Below, one piece after another: positions 37,151 through 45,367 of a stretch of 64,000 nt of DNA. This DNA is from Aliiroseovarius sp. PrR006. Its GTDB lineage: Bacteria; Pseudomonadota; Alphaproteobacteria; Rhodobacterales; Rhodobacteraceae. The DNA lies in contig NZ_JAAGOY010000010.1 of assembly GCF_010500215.1 (NCBI RefSeq), positions 1 through 64,000 of the forward strand, read 5' to 3'. Made by a program: the position numbers and the translations under genes. The notes below the pieces were generated by a model. That model was given only the letters and a program-made list of their open reading frames with translations. It did no database searches and was not told where the DNA came from. The first letter of the stretch is position 1, and each line of letters starts with the position of its first letter.

Positions 37151-38394
37151 TTCGAGCGTGCCGATTCTGGGCCATGCGGGTGTTTCGCATGGGGGTATTC
37201 CGCGTGCACGTGGTCATGATCGTGGTGGTGGTGATGGTCATGGCCGTGATCATGGTGATGATGGTGGTGCCCATGGTCATGATGGTGGTCGTGATCATGG
37301 TTGTCGTGGTGGTGATGCCCGATATACAGACGGCATTCGCCGGTGCAGAACGTGTCACACATCTTACAATCCGCCACATTCGACCCCGGTGCCGATGCCC
37401 CCTGCCCTTCAACGTGGTGGTGGTGGCTTTCCTGAACGGCGCCGACTTCAGCCTCGAAGCCCAGAACCTCGACGCGGTATTTGCACATCACGCAGGTGGG
37501 CGGCGGGACGTCTGCGAAGGCCGGGTGCTTCTCGCGATCCTCGACAGAAATGGTTTTCTCTTCGCCGCCATCCATTGCCAAAACCTGCGTGCGATAGCCA
37601 CAGGTGCCGCAGTTTGGTGGGCGCACATCGCCCAGTTGTTCGGTCACACGCTCGGCGAAGGTTTCCAGCACCTTGGGGTGGTCGTTCAGATAGCCCGCTT
37701 TGACGAAATGGATGTCCGGGTTTTCTGCCGCAACCTTGTCGGTGAAGCCGAAAATCCGGTCTACGAGGATACCCGTAAACAGGAAATAGGGGAACACGAT
37801 GACGCGCTTGTAGCCCAGCTTGGTCACGTGGTTCAGACAGGGTTCGACCAGAGGGAATGTCACGCCGGAATAGCCCACTTCCAGCCAGCCAAAGCCCATA
37901 CCTTCCTGCAAGAGACGCGCCACCTTGGCGACGTTGCCGTTGGCGTCAGGGTCCGAGGCACCACGGCCGATGACCACAAGGCAGGTTTCTTCCAACGGCA
38001 CTTCGCCCTTCTCGGCGTTGGCGGCGTCGACGGCTTCTTGAATACGCGCCCCAGCGGCGGCGATCATTTTGGGGTCCACGCCCAGCTCGCGGCCATAGGT
38101 CACGTCGACCCCGTGCTTTTCAGCATACGAGTTCAGAACCGTCGGAATGTCGTTCTTGGTGTGCATCGCGGCAAACAGCATGCCCGGGACGGCCAGAATG
38201 CGGTCACAACCGGCGTCACGCAGACGATCCAGACCGTCGCGGATCACCGGGTTTGCGAACTCCAGATAGCCATAATCGGTCATCCAGTCGTCCGGGAAAT
38301 ACGCCGGAAGCTTTTCGGCCAGGACCGCGAACTCGTCGACGGCTTCCTGGCTGCGCGAGCCGTGCCCGCAGATCATCACACCAATTTTAGACAC
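37147..38394 (-). CDS. cbiX: Sirohydrochlorin chelatase-like CbiX, long form with Cys clusters and His-rich tail
   Basis: A 415-residue protein with two CbiX-type chelatase halves in the first 255 residues (VMICGHGSRSQEA with His11; CLVVIGRGASDPD). Then come three Cys clusters: Cys262/265, Cys301/304, and Cys343/346/350/354, the last similar to the MxCxxC region that carries an Fe-S centre in long CbiX. The last 59 residues contain 29 histidines, a likely metal store. Chelation of cobalt into sirohydrochlorin is the family reaction; as an aerobic-type CobN is also present nearby, an alternative metal-delivery role is possible. Overlaps cobH by 4 nt. Confidence 0.92.
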   Translation of the reverse strand: MSKIGVMICGHGSRSQEAVDEFAVLAEKLPAYFPDDWMTDYGYLEFANPVIRDGLDRLRDAGCDRILAVPGMLFAAMHTKNDIPTVLNSYAEKHGVDVTYGRELGVDPKMIAAAGARIQEAVDAANAEKGEVPLEETCLVVIGRGASDPDANGNVAKVARLLQEGMGFGWLEVGYSGVTFPLVEPCLNHVTKLGYKRVIVFPYFLFTGILVDRIFGFTDKVAAENPDIHFVKAGYLNDHPKVLETFAERVTEQLGDVRPPNCGTCGYRTQVLAMDGGEEKTISVEDREKHPAFADVPPPTCVMCKYRVEVLGFEAEVGAVQESHHHHVEGQGASAPGSNVADCKMCDTFCTGECRLYIGHHHHDNHDHDHHHDHGHHHHHHDHGHDHHHHHDHDHVHAEYPHAKHPHGPESARSK

Positions 38395-38397
38395 GGA

Positions 38398-38625
38398 TCA
38401 GGCCTCCTGCGGCTCTTCGTCTACACCTTCTGCCGCTTGCTCTTCAGCGTCGGCATCTTTCCCTTTTTGACCTTTCAGCGCCGCCCACAGGCCAATGCCT
38501 GCTGCCAGACCAATCAGGATAATCGCCCCGATATGGTCATGTCCTGCGACGTCTCCGATATGGCTGGGGTGGGCAATGGCCGGGCCGGCCAGAAGGCCAA
38601 GAACAACAAGAGCAAAACGGGTCAT
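38398..38625 (-). CDS. Small membrane protein at the head of the cobalamin operon (DUF6732-like)
   Basis: From ATG 38625 (AAGGA 8 nt upstream) the product is 75 residues. A signal-like segment (FALVVLGLLAGPAIA) is followed by HPSHIGDVAGHDHIG, a His/Asp-rich patch, one membrane helix (AIILIGLAAGIGLWAAL) and an acidic tail. I recall it as the Rhodobacteraceae family DUF6732. It is 3 nt upstream of cbiX, and the His patch and position suggest a role in cobalt handling, which is inference only. Confidence 0.75.
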   Translation of the reverse strand: MTRFALVVLGLLAGPAIAHPSHIGDVAGHDHIGAIILIGLAAGIGLWAALKGQKGKDADAEEQAAEGVDEEPQEA

Positions 38626-38757
38626 GCGGCATCCTTTCACGCATAAAGCGGGCGCAAAGAGGTTGCCTCTTTCGTTCAACGACGCTGTGTCTGATCCCCT
38701 ATCTGGGTCGATCGCCGACAGCCAACCTCTCTGGCCCATAAGGGCTTCGTTGAGGTT
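38626..38757 (-). promoter_or_regulatory. Structured leader of the cobalamin operon, no B12 riboswitch seen
   Basis: The 132-nt stretch between the predicted promoter and the first ATG contains interleaved complementary segments: TCAACGA (38676-38682) with TCGTTGA (38747-38753), and AGAGGTTG (38658-38665) with CAACCTCT (38723-38730). The first segment of the second pair also forms a local 7-bp hairpin (AAAGAGG-TTG-CCTCTTT, 38656-38672). A small GCCC/GGGC hairpin lies at 38734-38745. The B12-box and the CCCGC-ACTGT core of cobalamin riboswitches are absent. Function is inference. Confidence 0.45.
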
Positions 38758-38786
38758 TCTATAGAAAGCGAGTGGGATGGACGCAA
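38758..38786 (-). promoter_or_regulatory. Predicted sigma-70 promoter of the cobalamin operon
   Basis: On the minus strand TTGCGT (38781-38786) and TATAGA (38758-38763) are separated by exactly 17 nt. It lies between the DsbD-N gene and the first gene of the cob operon. Confidence 0.5.
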
Positions 38787-38852
38787 TGGGAAAGACGGCA
38801 CGGGAAGGCCGTTTGGCGACATTCGGTGGTAGGTTTTGTGGAGAATGGTGCC

Positions 38853-39680
38853 TTATCCGCCCGTGCAGCCGCGAATGTCCACACCACGCCCAGCCGCTAG
38901 AACGGTCAGGCGCACGTCCGAACGATTCAGCAAGAAGGGCTTTCCCGAGGTCGGTACAAGTTCAGCCACCGTGGTCAGAACACGGCCATCGCGCTTGGTC
39001 GACAAAGTGTTCACCCAAAGCGACGGGTCCGCGGTTTCCACCACGACGACCTCGCCCTTGCCAACGCGCGGCATGTCGATCTTTGCAGTCAGGCGTAGCC
39101 CGTCTTTGATGGGTTCGACCTGACAGATGGCTTTGCGCAACCCGGCTTCGGCAGCCGTATCAGGTCGTGCATTTAGCGCGCGTTTGATGGGCCGCACGGC
39201 CTTGGTGGCTTGGGCGGGCAGTGTGACCGAGATCTCGGCGTCCATCGGCATGCACACATCTTTGCACACGCCAAGGTTCACGCTGCCTTTCAACGTGATG
39301 GGCTTGCCCGTTTCACTGGGCGTCAGGCTCATCGGCAGGATCAGGTCCTGCGCATAGCCGATGGTCTGCATTCCGGAGGTATCGAACACCTCGGGCACCG
39401 GCCAATGAAAGGTCACGCCCGCAAGATTGCCCGACCCGCGCCAATCGAGGCTTGGGGGAATGCCGGCCTCTCCGGGGCTACGCCAATAGGTCTTCCACCC
39501 ATCCGCCAGCCGCACGCGCAGCGCCGCCATGTGGTTGCCCGACGCATCACGCCACCCCGGCAGGACGTCGATCTGCGCCACATCTTCAAGCGCAGGCGGC
39601 ATCTCTGATTGGGCCGTAGCCGGAGACACCAGCGATAGGGTCCCAAGGAAGGCGGCAAGAAAGGCGTGTTTCATCGTCAT
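38853..39680 (-). CDS. Exported DsbD N-terminal-domain protein, stand-alone
   Basis: A 275-residue protein with a signal peptide (MTMKHAFLAAFLGTLSLVSPATA then Q). The rest matches the periplasmic nDsbD-type immunoglobulin domain: LADGWKTYWRSPGEAGIPP, and a cysteine pair GVCKDVCMP. No transmembrane core or thioredoxin domain follows, unlike full DsbD. It may accept electrons from a separate CcdA-like protein and serve cytochrome or copper maturation; this is inference. Start at 39680; an ATG two codons later (39674) is equally plausible. Confidence 0.85.
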   Translation of the reverse strand: MTMKHAFLAAFLGTLSLVSPATAQSEMPPALEDVAQIDVLPGWRDASGNHMAALRVRLADGWKTYWRSPGEAGIPPSLDWRGSGNLAGVTFHWPVPEVFDTSGMQTIGYAQDLILPMSLTPSETGKPITLKGSVNLGVCKDVCMPMDAEISVTLPAQATKAVRPIKRALNARPDTAAEAGLRKAICQVEPIKDGLRLTAKIDMPRVGKGEVVVVETADPSLWVNTLSTKRDGRVLTTVAELVPTSGKPFLLNRSDVRLTVLAAGRGVDIRGCTGG

Positions 39681-39783
39681 GCCTAAATACATAGGCAGCA
39701 AATCACACATGTAAAATCACAAATGCTGGATAAGTTGTGACGAGCCCTTGCAAAGCAACCGCTGGACCGCTTTTCTATTAAGT

Positions 39784-40362
39784 ATGAGCGACACCGATAA
39801 CACCGAAATGAACCTCAGCGGAAAGCTGTTGATTGCGATGCCTGGGATGGGGGATCCACGGTTTGAAAAGTCCGTGGTTTTCATGTGCGCCCATTCGCCA
39901 GAAGGAGCGATGGGGCTGATCGTGAACAAACCCTCTGCCGAGCTGTCTTTGGGCGATGTGCTGGCGCAGCTCGACATCGACGCAAGCTCGATCACCAAGG
40001 CAGGAAAGGTGTTTTTCGGCGGCCCTGTGGAAGGCGGGCGTGGGTTCGTGTTGCACTCGGGTGAATACAACAACGACGATTCGACCTTGAAGGTGGATGA
40101 AGTGTTCTCGATGACAGCCACGCGCGACATTCTTGAGGCGATGGCCCATGGCGAAGGCCCAGAAGAGGCATTGGCCGCACTGGGTTATGCGGGCTGGTCA
40201 CCGGGACAGATCGAAGACGAGATCCAGCAAAACGCGTGGCTGACATGCGACGCCGAGAAAGCGATCGTCTTTGCCGCTGACGACGACAGCAAATGGACCG
40301 CTGCGCTGGCCCAACTTGGCATTGATCCGTTGTTGCTGTCAGCCGAGGGCGGGCACGCTTAA
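39784..40362 (+). CDS. YqgE/AlgH family protein
   Basis: A 192-residue protein of the UPF0301 family. LSGKLLIAMPGMGDPRFEKSVVFMCAH at the start and GGPVEGGRGFVLHSG and GYAGWSPGQIEDEIQQNAWL later are diagnostic. Its biochemical role is unsettled although P. aeruginosa AlgH affects alginate. ATG 39784 is chosen over an in-frame ATG at 39748 because homology begins just after it. It overlaps the convergent Sua5-type gene by 4 nt. Confidence 0.93.
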   Translation: MSDTDNTEMNLSGKLLIAMPGMGDPRFEKSVVFMCAHSPEGAMGLIVNKPSAELSLGDVLAQLDIDASSITKAGKVFFGGPVEGGRGFVLHSGEYNNDDSTLKVDEVFSMTATRDILEAMAHGEGPEEALAALGYAGWSPGQIEDEIQQNAWLTCDAEKAIVFAADDDSKWTAALAQLGIDPLLLSAEGGHA

Positions 40363-41315
40363 TCGCGTGGAGCCGCCGCACGGCGCAAACGATCATTGAT
40401 CGCACGACCAAGCCCATGATCCGGAATGGGTGACACCGCTATCGGCGCGTCACCGTCCGCATCCAGTTTGTGCAGATAGCCAAACAAGTTCGCTGCAGCC
40501 TCGACCAGATCACCCGAGGGCGACAGGTTCAGTTCTGCATCCACATGGCCAAATCCCAACAGACGTTCACCCGGCGCAACAGTGTCCGCATTCAACCGCA
40601 TCCGCGCATTCGGTGCATAGTGCGATTGAAGCTGACCCGGCGCGTTGATCGCCTCATCTTGACCACGCGCAGCCATCGGACCGCCCAGTGCGGCCTCAAG
40701 CGCTTCAACCGGCAGACCGCCGGGGCGCAGCAGTGTGGGTTCAGGATCCCAACCAACAATGGTGCTTTCCAGCCCAACGCCACAGGGACCTCCGTCCAAC
40801 ACGGCCTCGATCCGACCCGACAACCCGTCCAGCACATGCTGTGCGGTCGAGGGGCTGATCCGTCCAGAAGGGTTGGCCGAGGGCGCGGCGACGGGAACAC
40901 CCGCGGCCTCCAAAAGTTGTTGTGCCAGTGGGTGCGCGGGCACGCGGATCGCAACAGTCGGCAACCCGGCAGACACCAGCGCCGACAGCGGCCCATCCGG
41001 TTTCAACGGCAGCACAAGCGTCAGCGGCCCGGGCCAGAACGCCATCGCCAAATCATGTGCGATGCCAGACAGCTCGGCATACTCCGATACCGCATCGACC
41101 GATGGCAAATGCACGATCAACGGGTTGAAATGCGGGCGGCCCTTGGCTTCAAAGATGCGTGCAACCGCCCGGTCGTCCGTTGCGTTGGCTCCAAGTCCAT
41201 AAACCGTCTCGGTCGGGAAAGACACCAACGCACCTGCGCGCAAAAGCTCAGCCGCGCGGGCAATCCCGTCTGCGTCGTCCTGCAAATGCTCGGTTTTCAA
41301 CTCGCGTTCGGCCAT
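40359..41315 (-). CDS. L-threonylcarbamoyladenylate synthase, Sua5 type
   Basis: A 318-residue enzyme making threonylcarbamoyl-AMP for tRNA t6A37. The YrdC domain includes FPTETVYGLGANA, KGRPHFNPLIVH, and APSANPSGRISPS; a linker and a C-terminal Sua5 domain (RPGGLPVEALEAAL ... GQLQSHYAPNARM) follow, so this is Sua5 rather than short TsaC. ATG 41315 is chosen; a longer frame starts only with TTG. It functions with TsaB/D/E, none of them in the window. Confidence 0.93.
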   Translation of the reverse strand: MAERELKTEHLQDDADGIARAAELLRAGALVSFPTETVYGLGANATDDRAVARIFEAKGRPHFNPLIVHLPSVDAVSEYAELSGIAHDLAMAFWPGPLTLVLPLKPDGPLSALVSAGLPTVAIRVPAHPLAQQLLEAAGVPVAAPSANPSGRISPSTAQHVLDGLSGRIEAVLDGGPCGVGLESTIVGWDPEPTLLRPGGLPVEALEAALGGPMAARGQDEAINAPGQLQSHYAPNARMRLNADTVAPGERLLGFGHVDAELNLSPSGDLVEAAANLFGYLHKLDADGDAPIAVSPIPDHGLGRAINDRLRRAAAPRD

Positions 41316-41409
41316 GACGCTGCGTTTTCCTTTGCCCTTCAAATGACCTTCGGTAAGGGATCATCAAAGCCCTGTTAAGGGCCAATGTCCACGAAGCCAA
41401 GGATCGAAC

Positions 41410-43131
41410 ATGACTTATCGCGCCACAACTGATGACTTTCAATTCCTGTTCGACCACATCATTGGCTATGACGACATCGCCGCGACCGAGCTTTTTGCCG
41501 AAGCGCCGGGCGATATGGCGACCGCCGTTCTGACGGAAGCGGGCAAGATGTGCGAAGACAAGCTGGCGCCCTCGCACCGTGATGGTGACCTGACCCCGGC
41601 AGTGCTGGAAAACGGCGTCGTGCGCACCTCTCCCGGTTTTGCCGACAGCTACGCCGCGATTGCCGAAGGCGGCTGGATTGGCATGGCTGCGGACCCTGAG
41701 TATGGCGGCATGGGCCTGCCGTTGACCCTGCAAACCGCCGTGAATGATATGATGTCAGCCGCGAACTTGTCACTGCAGCTTTGCCCGCTGATGACCCAAG
41801 GCCAGATCGAAGCGTTGGAACATCATGCCTCGGACGAGCTGAAAGCGCTGTACCTGCCCAAGCTGATTTCCGGCGAATGGGCCGGCACCATGAACCTGAC
41901 CGAGGCACAGGCCGGGTCGGACGTGGGCGCGCTGACTTCAAAAGCCAGCGACAATGGCGACGGCACCTATGCGGTCTCGGGCCAGAAGATCTTCATCAGC
42001 TGGGGTGACAACGACATCACCGAAAACGTCTGCCATCTGGTTCTAGCGCGTCTGCCTGATGGTGCTGCGGGCACCAAGGGCATCTCGCTATTCCTTGTTC
42101 CGAAATTCATCCCCGATGCCGACGGCAACCCGGGCGAAAAGAACGACCTGCGCGTCGTCAGCCTTGAGCACAAGATGGGCCTGCACGGCAGCCCGACGGC
42201 TGTTATGTCTTTTGAAGGTGCGCGCGGTTGGATGATCGGCGAGCCGCACAAAGGCATGGCCGCCATGTTCACCATGATGAACAACGCCCGTCTGGGTGTG
42301 GGCGTGCAGGGTCTGGGTGCTGGCGAAGGTGCCTATCAGAAAGCGCTGGAATACGCGCTGGAGCGCAAGCAGGGCCGTACGCCGCTGGGCGAAAACGGCA
42401 CCGGCATGATCGTTGATTTCGCCGATGTGCGCAGGATGCTGACGCAGATGCGCTGCGAGTTGTTCGCCGCGCGCGCCATGGCACTGTCGCTGTCCAAAGC
42501 CATCGACATGGCCACCGCCACAGGGGATGACAGCTGGAAAGCCCGCGCCGCCCTGCTGACCCCGATCGTCAAAGCCTACGGGACCGAGACCGGCATTCTG
42601 GTCAGCCATCTGGGCGTGCAGGTTCATGGCGGCATGGGCTTCATCGAAGAAACCGGCGCCGCGCAATACTGCCGCGACGTGCGCGTGACCGCAATCTACG
42701 AAGGAACCAACGGCATTCAGGCGATGGACCTTGTGGGTCGTAAGATGATGGACGGGGGCGAGGCGGCCTTCCGTCTGCTGGAAGAAATCGAAACCCAGGC
42801 CGAAGGCGCCCGCGCCATGTTCCCCAATATGTCCGAAGCCGTCTGGTCGGCTGCTGAAGACCTTCGCGAAACTGTCGAGTGGATGGTCGAACAGGGCGAC
42901 ATGCAGGACCGCTTCGCCGGTGCTGTGCCCTTCCTGATGGGCTTTGCCCGCGTGTTGGGGGCGCATATGCATCTGAAAGCAGCGATTGCAGAAGGCGGCA
43001 ACGGTCCACGCACGGAACTGGCTCGTTTCCACATCAACCGCCTGCTGCCCGAACACGTCGCCCAGTTCGCCCAAGCCCGCGCAGGTGCGGCGGGTCTCTA
43101 TGCGCTTAGCCCGGAAGATCTAGCATCGTGA
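41410..43131 (+). CDS. Acyl-CoA dehydrogenase, DmdC-like
   Basis: A 573-residue acyl-CoA dehydrogenase with the extra C-terminal domain (after about residue 450) seen in the DmdC group. Hallmarks are EGGWIGMAADPEYGGMGLP, MNLTEAQAGSDVGALTS, the flavin block VSGQKIFISWGDND, and GVQVHGGMGFIEETGAAQYCRD with IYEGTNGIQAMDLVG. In roseobacters DmdC oxidises methylmercaptopropionyl-CoA during DMSP breakdown, but paralogues use other acyl-CoAs, so the substrate is uncertain. It overlaps the MBL hydrolase gene by 4 nt. Confidence 0.85.
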   Translation: MTYRATTDDFQFLFDHIIGYDDIAATELFAEAPGDMATAVLTEAGKMCEDKLAPSHRDGDLTPAVLENGVVRTSPGFADSYAAIAEGGWIGMAADPEYGGMGLPLTLQTAVNDMMSAANLSLQLCPLMTQGQIEALEHHASDELKALYLPKLISGEWAGTMNLTEAQAGSDVGALTSKASDNGDGTYAVSGQKIFISWGDNDITENVCHLVLARLPDGAAGTKGISLFLVPKFIPDADGNPGEKNDLRVVSLEHKMGLHGSPTAVMSFEGARGWMIGEPHKGMAAMFTMMNNARLGVGVQGLGAGEGAYQKALEYALERKQGRTPLGENGTGMIVDFADVRRMLTQMRCELFAARAMALSLSKAIDMATATGDDSWKARAALLTPIVKAYGTETGILVSHLGVQVHGGMGFIEETGAAQYCRDVRVTAIYEGTNGIQAMDLVGRKMMDGGEAAFRLLEEIETQAEGARAMFPNMSEAVWSAAEDLRETVEWMVEQGDMQDRFAGAVPFLMGFARVLGAHMHLKAAIAEGGNGPRTELARFHINRLLPEHVAQFAQARAGAAGLYALSPEDLAS

Positions 43132-44171
43132 GCGACGTAACGACCGGAAAGCTGGACTTTCCTTTCCCCGACGCGCCCGGTGAGGGCGAGGTGATCGAGG
43201 TGGCAAAAGGAGTGCTTTGGGCGCGCTTGCCGCTGCCGATGGCCTTGGACCACGTGAACGTTTTCGCCTTCGAGGACCCCGAAGGCTGGACCATCGTCGA
43301 CACCGGCTTTGACACCGGCAAGACCCGCCGCATTTGGGAAAAGCTGCTAGCGGGCCCCTTGGGTGGCAAGCCGGTGGTGCGCGTGATCGTCACCCATCAC
43401 CACCCCGACCACGTAGGCCTCGCCGGTTGGTTCCAGCGCGATCATGGCGCGGAACTAGTTACGACGCGCACCGCGTGGCTCTTTGCTCGGATGCTACTGC
43501 TCGATGAACAGATGGAACCGGTGGACGAAACGCTCGCCTATTGGCGTGCGGCAGGAATGGACCGCGAGGTGTACGAGAAACGCCTGACCGAGCGCCCCTT
43601 CAACTATGCCGACATCGTCGCTGACATGCCCCTTGGCTTCAAACGCATCAAGGAAGGCCGCCGCATTCATTTCGGCGGGCGCGATTGGGACGTTCGTATC
43701 GGCAATGGTCACGCACCGGAACACGCCACACTCTGGTCGACAGATGGGGAACTGGTGATTGGCGGCGATCAACTCCTCGCCACGATCAGCCCGAACCTTG
43801 GCGTCTATGCGACCGAACCCGATGCCGATCCCGTGGGCGACTGGCTGGAAGCCAATGAACGCCTGAAGCAATACGCTACACCCGGTCAATTGGTCCTGCC
43901 CGGCCACAAGCTGCCCTTCACAGGCTTGCCCACACGGATGCGGCAACTGATCGACAACCACCACAGCGCGCTGCGCCGGTTGGAAGAGTTCCTGTCAGAA
44001 CCCCACACCGCAGGCGAATGCTTCCCGCCGCTCTTCAAACGCGAGATCAAGGGCGGGGAATACGGGCTGGCACTGGTCGAGGCCGTGGGCCACCTGAACC
44101 ACCTTCTGCACGAAGGCCGCGCCACCCGCACCAAACGAGAAGATGGCGCGTGGCTGTGGAAGGCCGTCTGA
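43128..44171 (+). CDS. MBL-fold metallo-hydrolase
   Basis: A 347-residue metallo-beta-lactamase fold protein. The zinc motif is THHHPDHVGLAGW (residues 89-101), with the later GHAPEHATLWS and LPGHKLPFTGLP supplying more ligands; a C-terminal helical extension of about 90 residues follows (RRLEEFL ... GHLNHLLHEG). This lactamase-B2-like form is common among thioesterase-like hydrolases. Translation is coupled to the upstream acyl-CoA dehydrogenase (ATGA-type overlap), suggesting action on a CoA ester in the same pathway. Confidence 0.85.
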   Translation: MSDVTTGKLDFPFPDAPGEGEVIEVAKGVLWARLPLPMALDHVNVFAFEDPEGWTIVDTGFDTGKTRRIWEKLLAGPLGGKPVVRVIVTHHHPDHVGLAGWFQRDHGAELVTTRTAWLFARMLLLDEQMEPVDETLAYWRAAGMDREVYEKRLTERPFNYADIVADMPLGFKRIKEGRRIHFGGRDWDVRIGNGHAPEHATLWSTDGELVIGGDQLLATISPNLGVYATEPDADPVGDWLEANERLKQYATPGQLVLPGHKLPFTGLPTRMRQLIDNHHSALRRLEEFLSEPHTAGECFPPLFKREIKGGEYGLALVEAVGHLNHLLHEGRATRTKREDGAWLWKAV

Positions 44172-44179
44172 CCTCCACG

Positions 44180-44252
44180 CGCTTTTTCTTGTCGAAAATA
44201 TCCTGAGGGAGCGTGAAACCCACACGGGTTTCGCGCGGGGGCAAAGCCCCTT
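44180..44252. repeat. Roseobacter intergenic repeat, copy A
   Basis: A segment beginning TTTTTCTTGTCGAAAATATC and continuing CTGAGG, then a hairpin GCGTGAAACCC/GGGTTTCGCGC and a second hairpin GGGGC-AAA-GCCCC. The same left block and the GGGGC hairpin recur at 51044-51106. It fills the gap between convergent genes and ends inside the stop codon of the next gene. Confidence 0.7.
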
Positions 44253-45204
44253 AACCCCGACCGCGCGCAGGCACCACCTCGTATCCCGGCTCTTCCGGTT
44301 CGTCATCCACCATCTCGGCCGGGAACCCGGGCGCGGTGATGTCCAGACCCGTGGCCTCTTCCAAACGGCGAATGATGTCGTCTGACTGCGCACGCTCGCC
44401 GTAACGCGCAATCCCGTCCTTGAAAATCTCGATCATCAGGGGCGAGATTTCCAACGGTACGCCGGTGCGCTCGGCAATCTCTTGAAAAAGGCCAATGTCC
44501 TTTTTCACAAGGTCCATCGTGAAGGAAATGTCGCGCGATCCGTTCAGGATCACCTGACTTTCAGTCTCGTGCACAAAGGACGTGCCGGATGAAATCTTGA
44601 TCGCCTCATAGGTGGTCGCCAGATCCAACCCGGCAGCCTTCATCGTCACCAGCGCCTCGCAACAGGTCAGCAGGTTCGCGGTCGCCAGATAGTTGGTCAT
44701 CACCTTCAGGACCGAGGCCGAGCCCAGCTCTCCGGTATGCAGCACGCGACGTCCCAGCACCGTTAAGATTGGCAGCACGCGCTCGAACGTCGCCCGGTCA
44801 CAGCCCGCGAAGATCGAGATATTGCCCGTATCCGCCCGGTGGCACCCGCCCGAGACTGGGCAGTCCACCGCCGCGCCACCACGCGCGATAACCTCGGCAC
44901 CTAGTCGTTTCACTTCGGCCTCGTCCGTGGTGGACATTTCAAGCCAGATCTTGCCCTCTCGCACCTCGCCCAGCATCTCGCTGACCACAGCGTTACAAGC
45001 CGCAGGCGAAGGAAGGCAGGTGATCACCACGTCGCAGTCCCGCATCAGGGCTGCTGGACTGTCTGCCGCCTTTGCTCCGCGTGACACGAACCCAGCGACG
45101 AACTCGGAATTCAGGTCCAGCACCGTCAGGTCCTTGCTATTTCGCAACAGGCTTCCCGCCAGTTTGCCACCAACATTCCCTAGCCCTACAAATCCGATCT
45201 TCAT
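44251..45204 (-). CDS. NAD(P)-dependent beta-hydroxyacid dehydrogenase (3-hydroxyisobutyrate dehydrogenase family)
   Basis: A 317-residue Rossmann enzyme. The dinucleotide motif is GFVGLGNVGG near the start; DCPVSGGCHRADTGNISIFAG is the substrate-binding block and GSASVLKVMTNYLATANLL carries the catalytic lysine. Family members oxidise 3-hydroxyisobutyrate, tartronate semialdehyde or similar; the exact substrate is open. The final 20 residues are acidic/proline-rich and unusual for the family. The repeat at 44180-44252 forms its 3' boundary. Confidence 0.85.
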   Translation of the reverse strand: MKIGFVGLGNVGGKLAGSLLRNSKDLTVLDLNSEFVAGFVSRGAKAADSPAALMRDCDVVITCLPSPAACNAVVSEMLGEVREGKIWLEMSTTDEAEVKRLGAEVIARGGAAVDCPVSGGCHRADTGNISIFAGCDRATFERVLPILTVLGRRVLHTGELGSASVLKVMTNYLATANLLTCCEALVTMKAAGLDLATTYEAIKISSGTSFVHETESQVILNGSRDISFTMDLVKKDIGLFQEIAERTGVPLEISPLMIEIFKDGIARYGERAQSDDIIRRLEEATGLDITAPGFPAEMVDDEPEEPGYEVVPARGRG

Positions 45205-45367
45205 GCAAATCCTCCTGATTTCCGGTCAGGCTTTCAGCGACACCCCCACCTTTCTGTCCTGTTTCCGACATCGCGCCGGATTTGTGATCCTCATCATTTC
45301 GTGACGTGACGCGCGGCGCTCGCTGTGTAATCTTCGCATTGTGTAACTTTTGAAGAATGGTGCCTGA

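Noticed and set aside
37108-38646. Long plus-strand frame of 512 codons opposite cbiX
   Set aside because: Its Val/Met-rich start is simply the complement of the His-coding CAC/CAT repeat and the rest mirrors cbiX; no family similarity or ribosome binding site.
38626-38852. Cobalamin riboswitch upstream of the cob operon
   Set aside because: Expected from the operon content, but the CCCGC-ACTGT core, the GGGAA/GGTG arms and a B12 box are not found on the minus strand.
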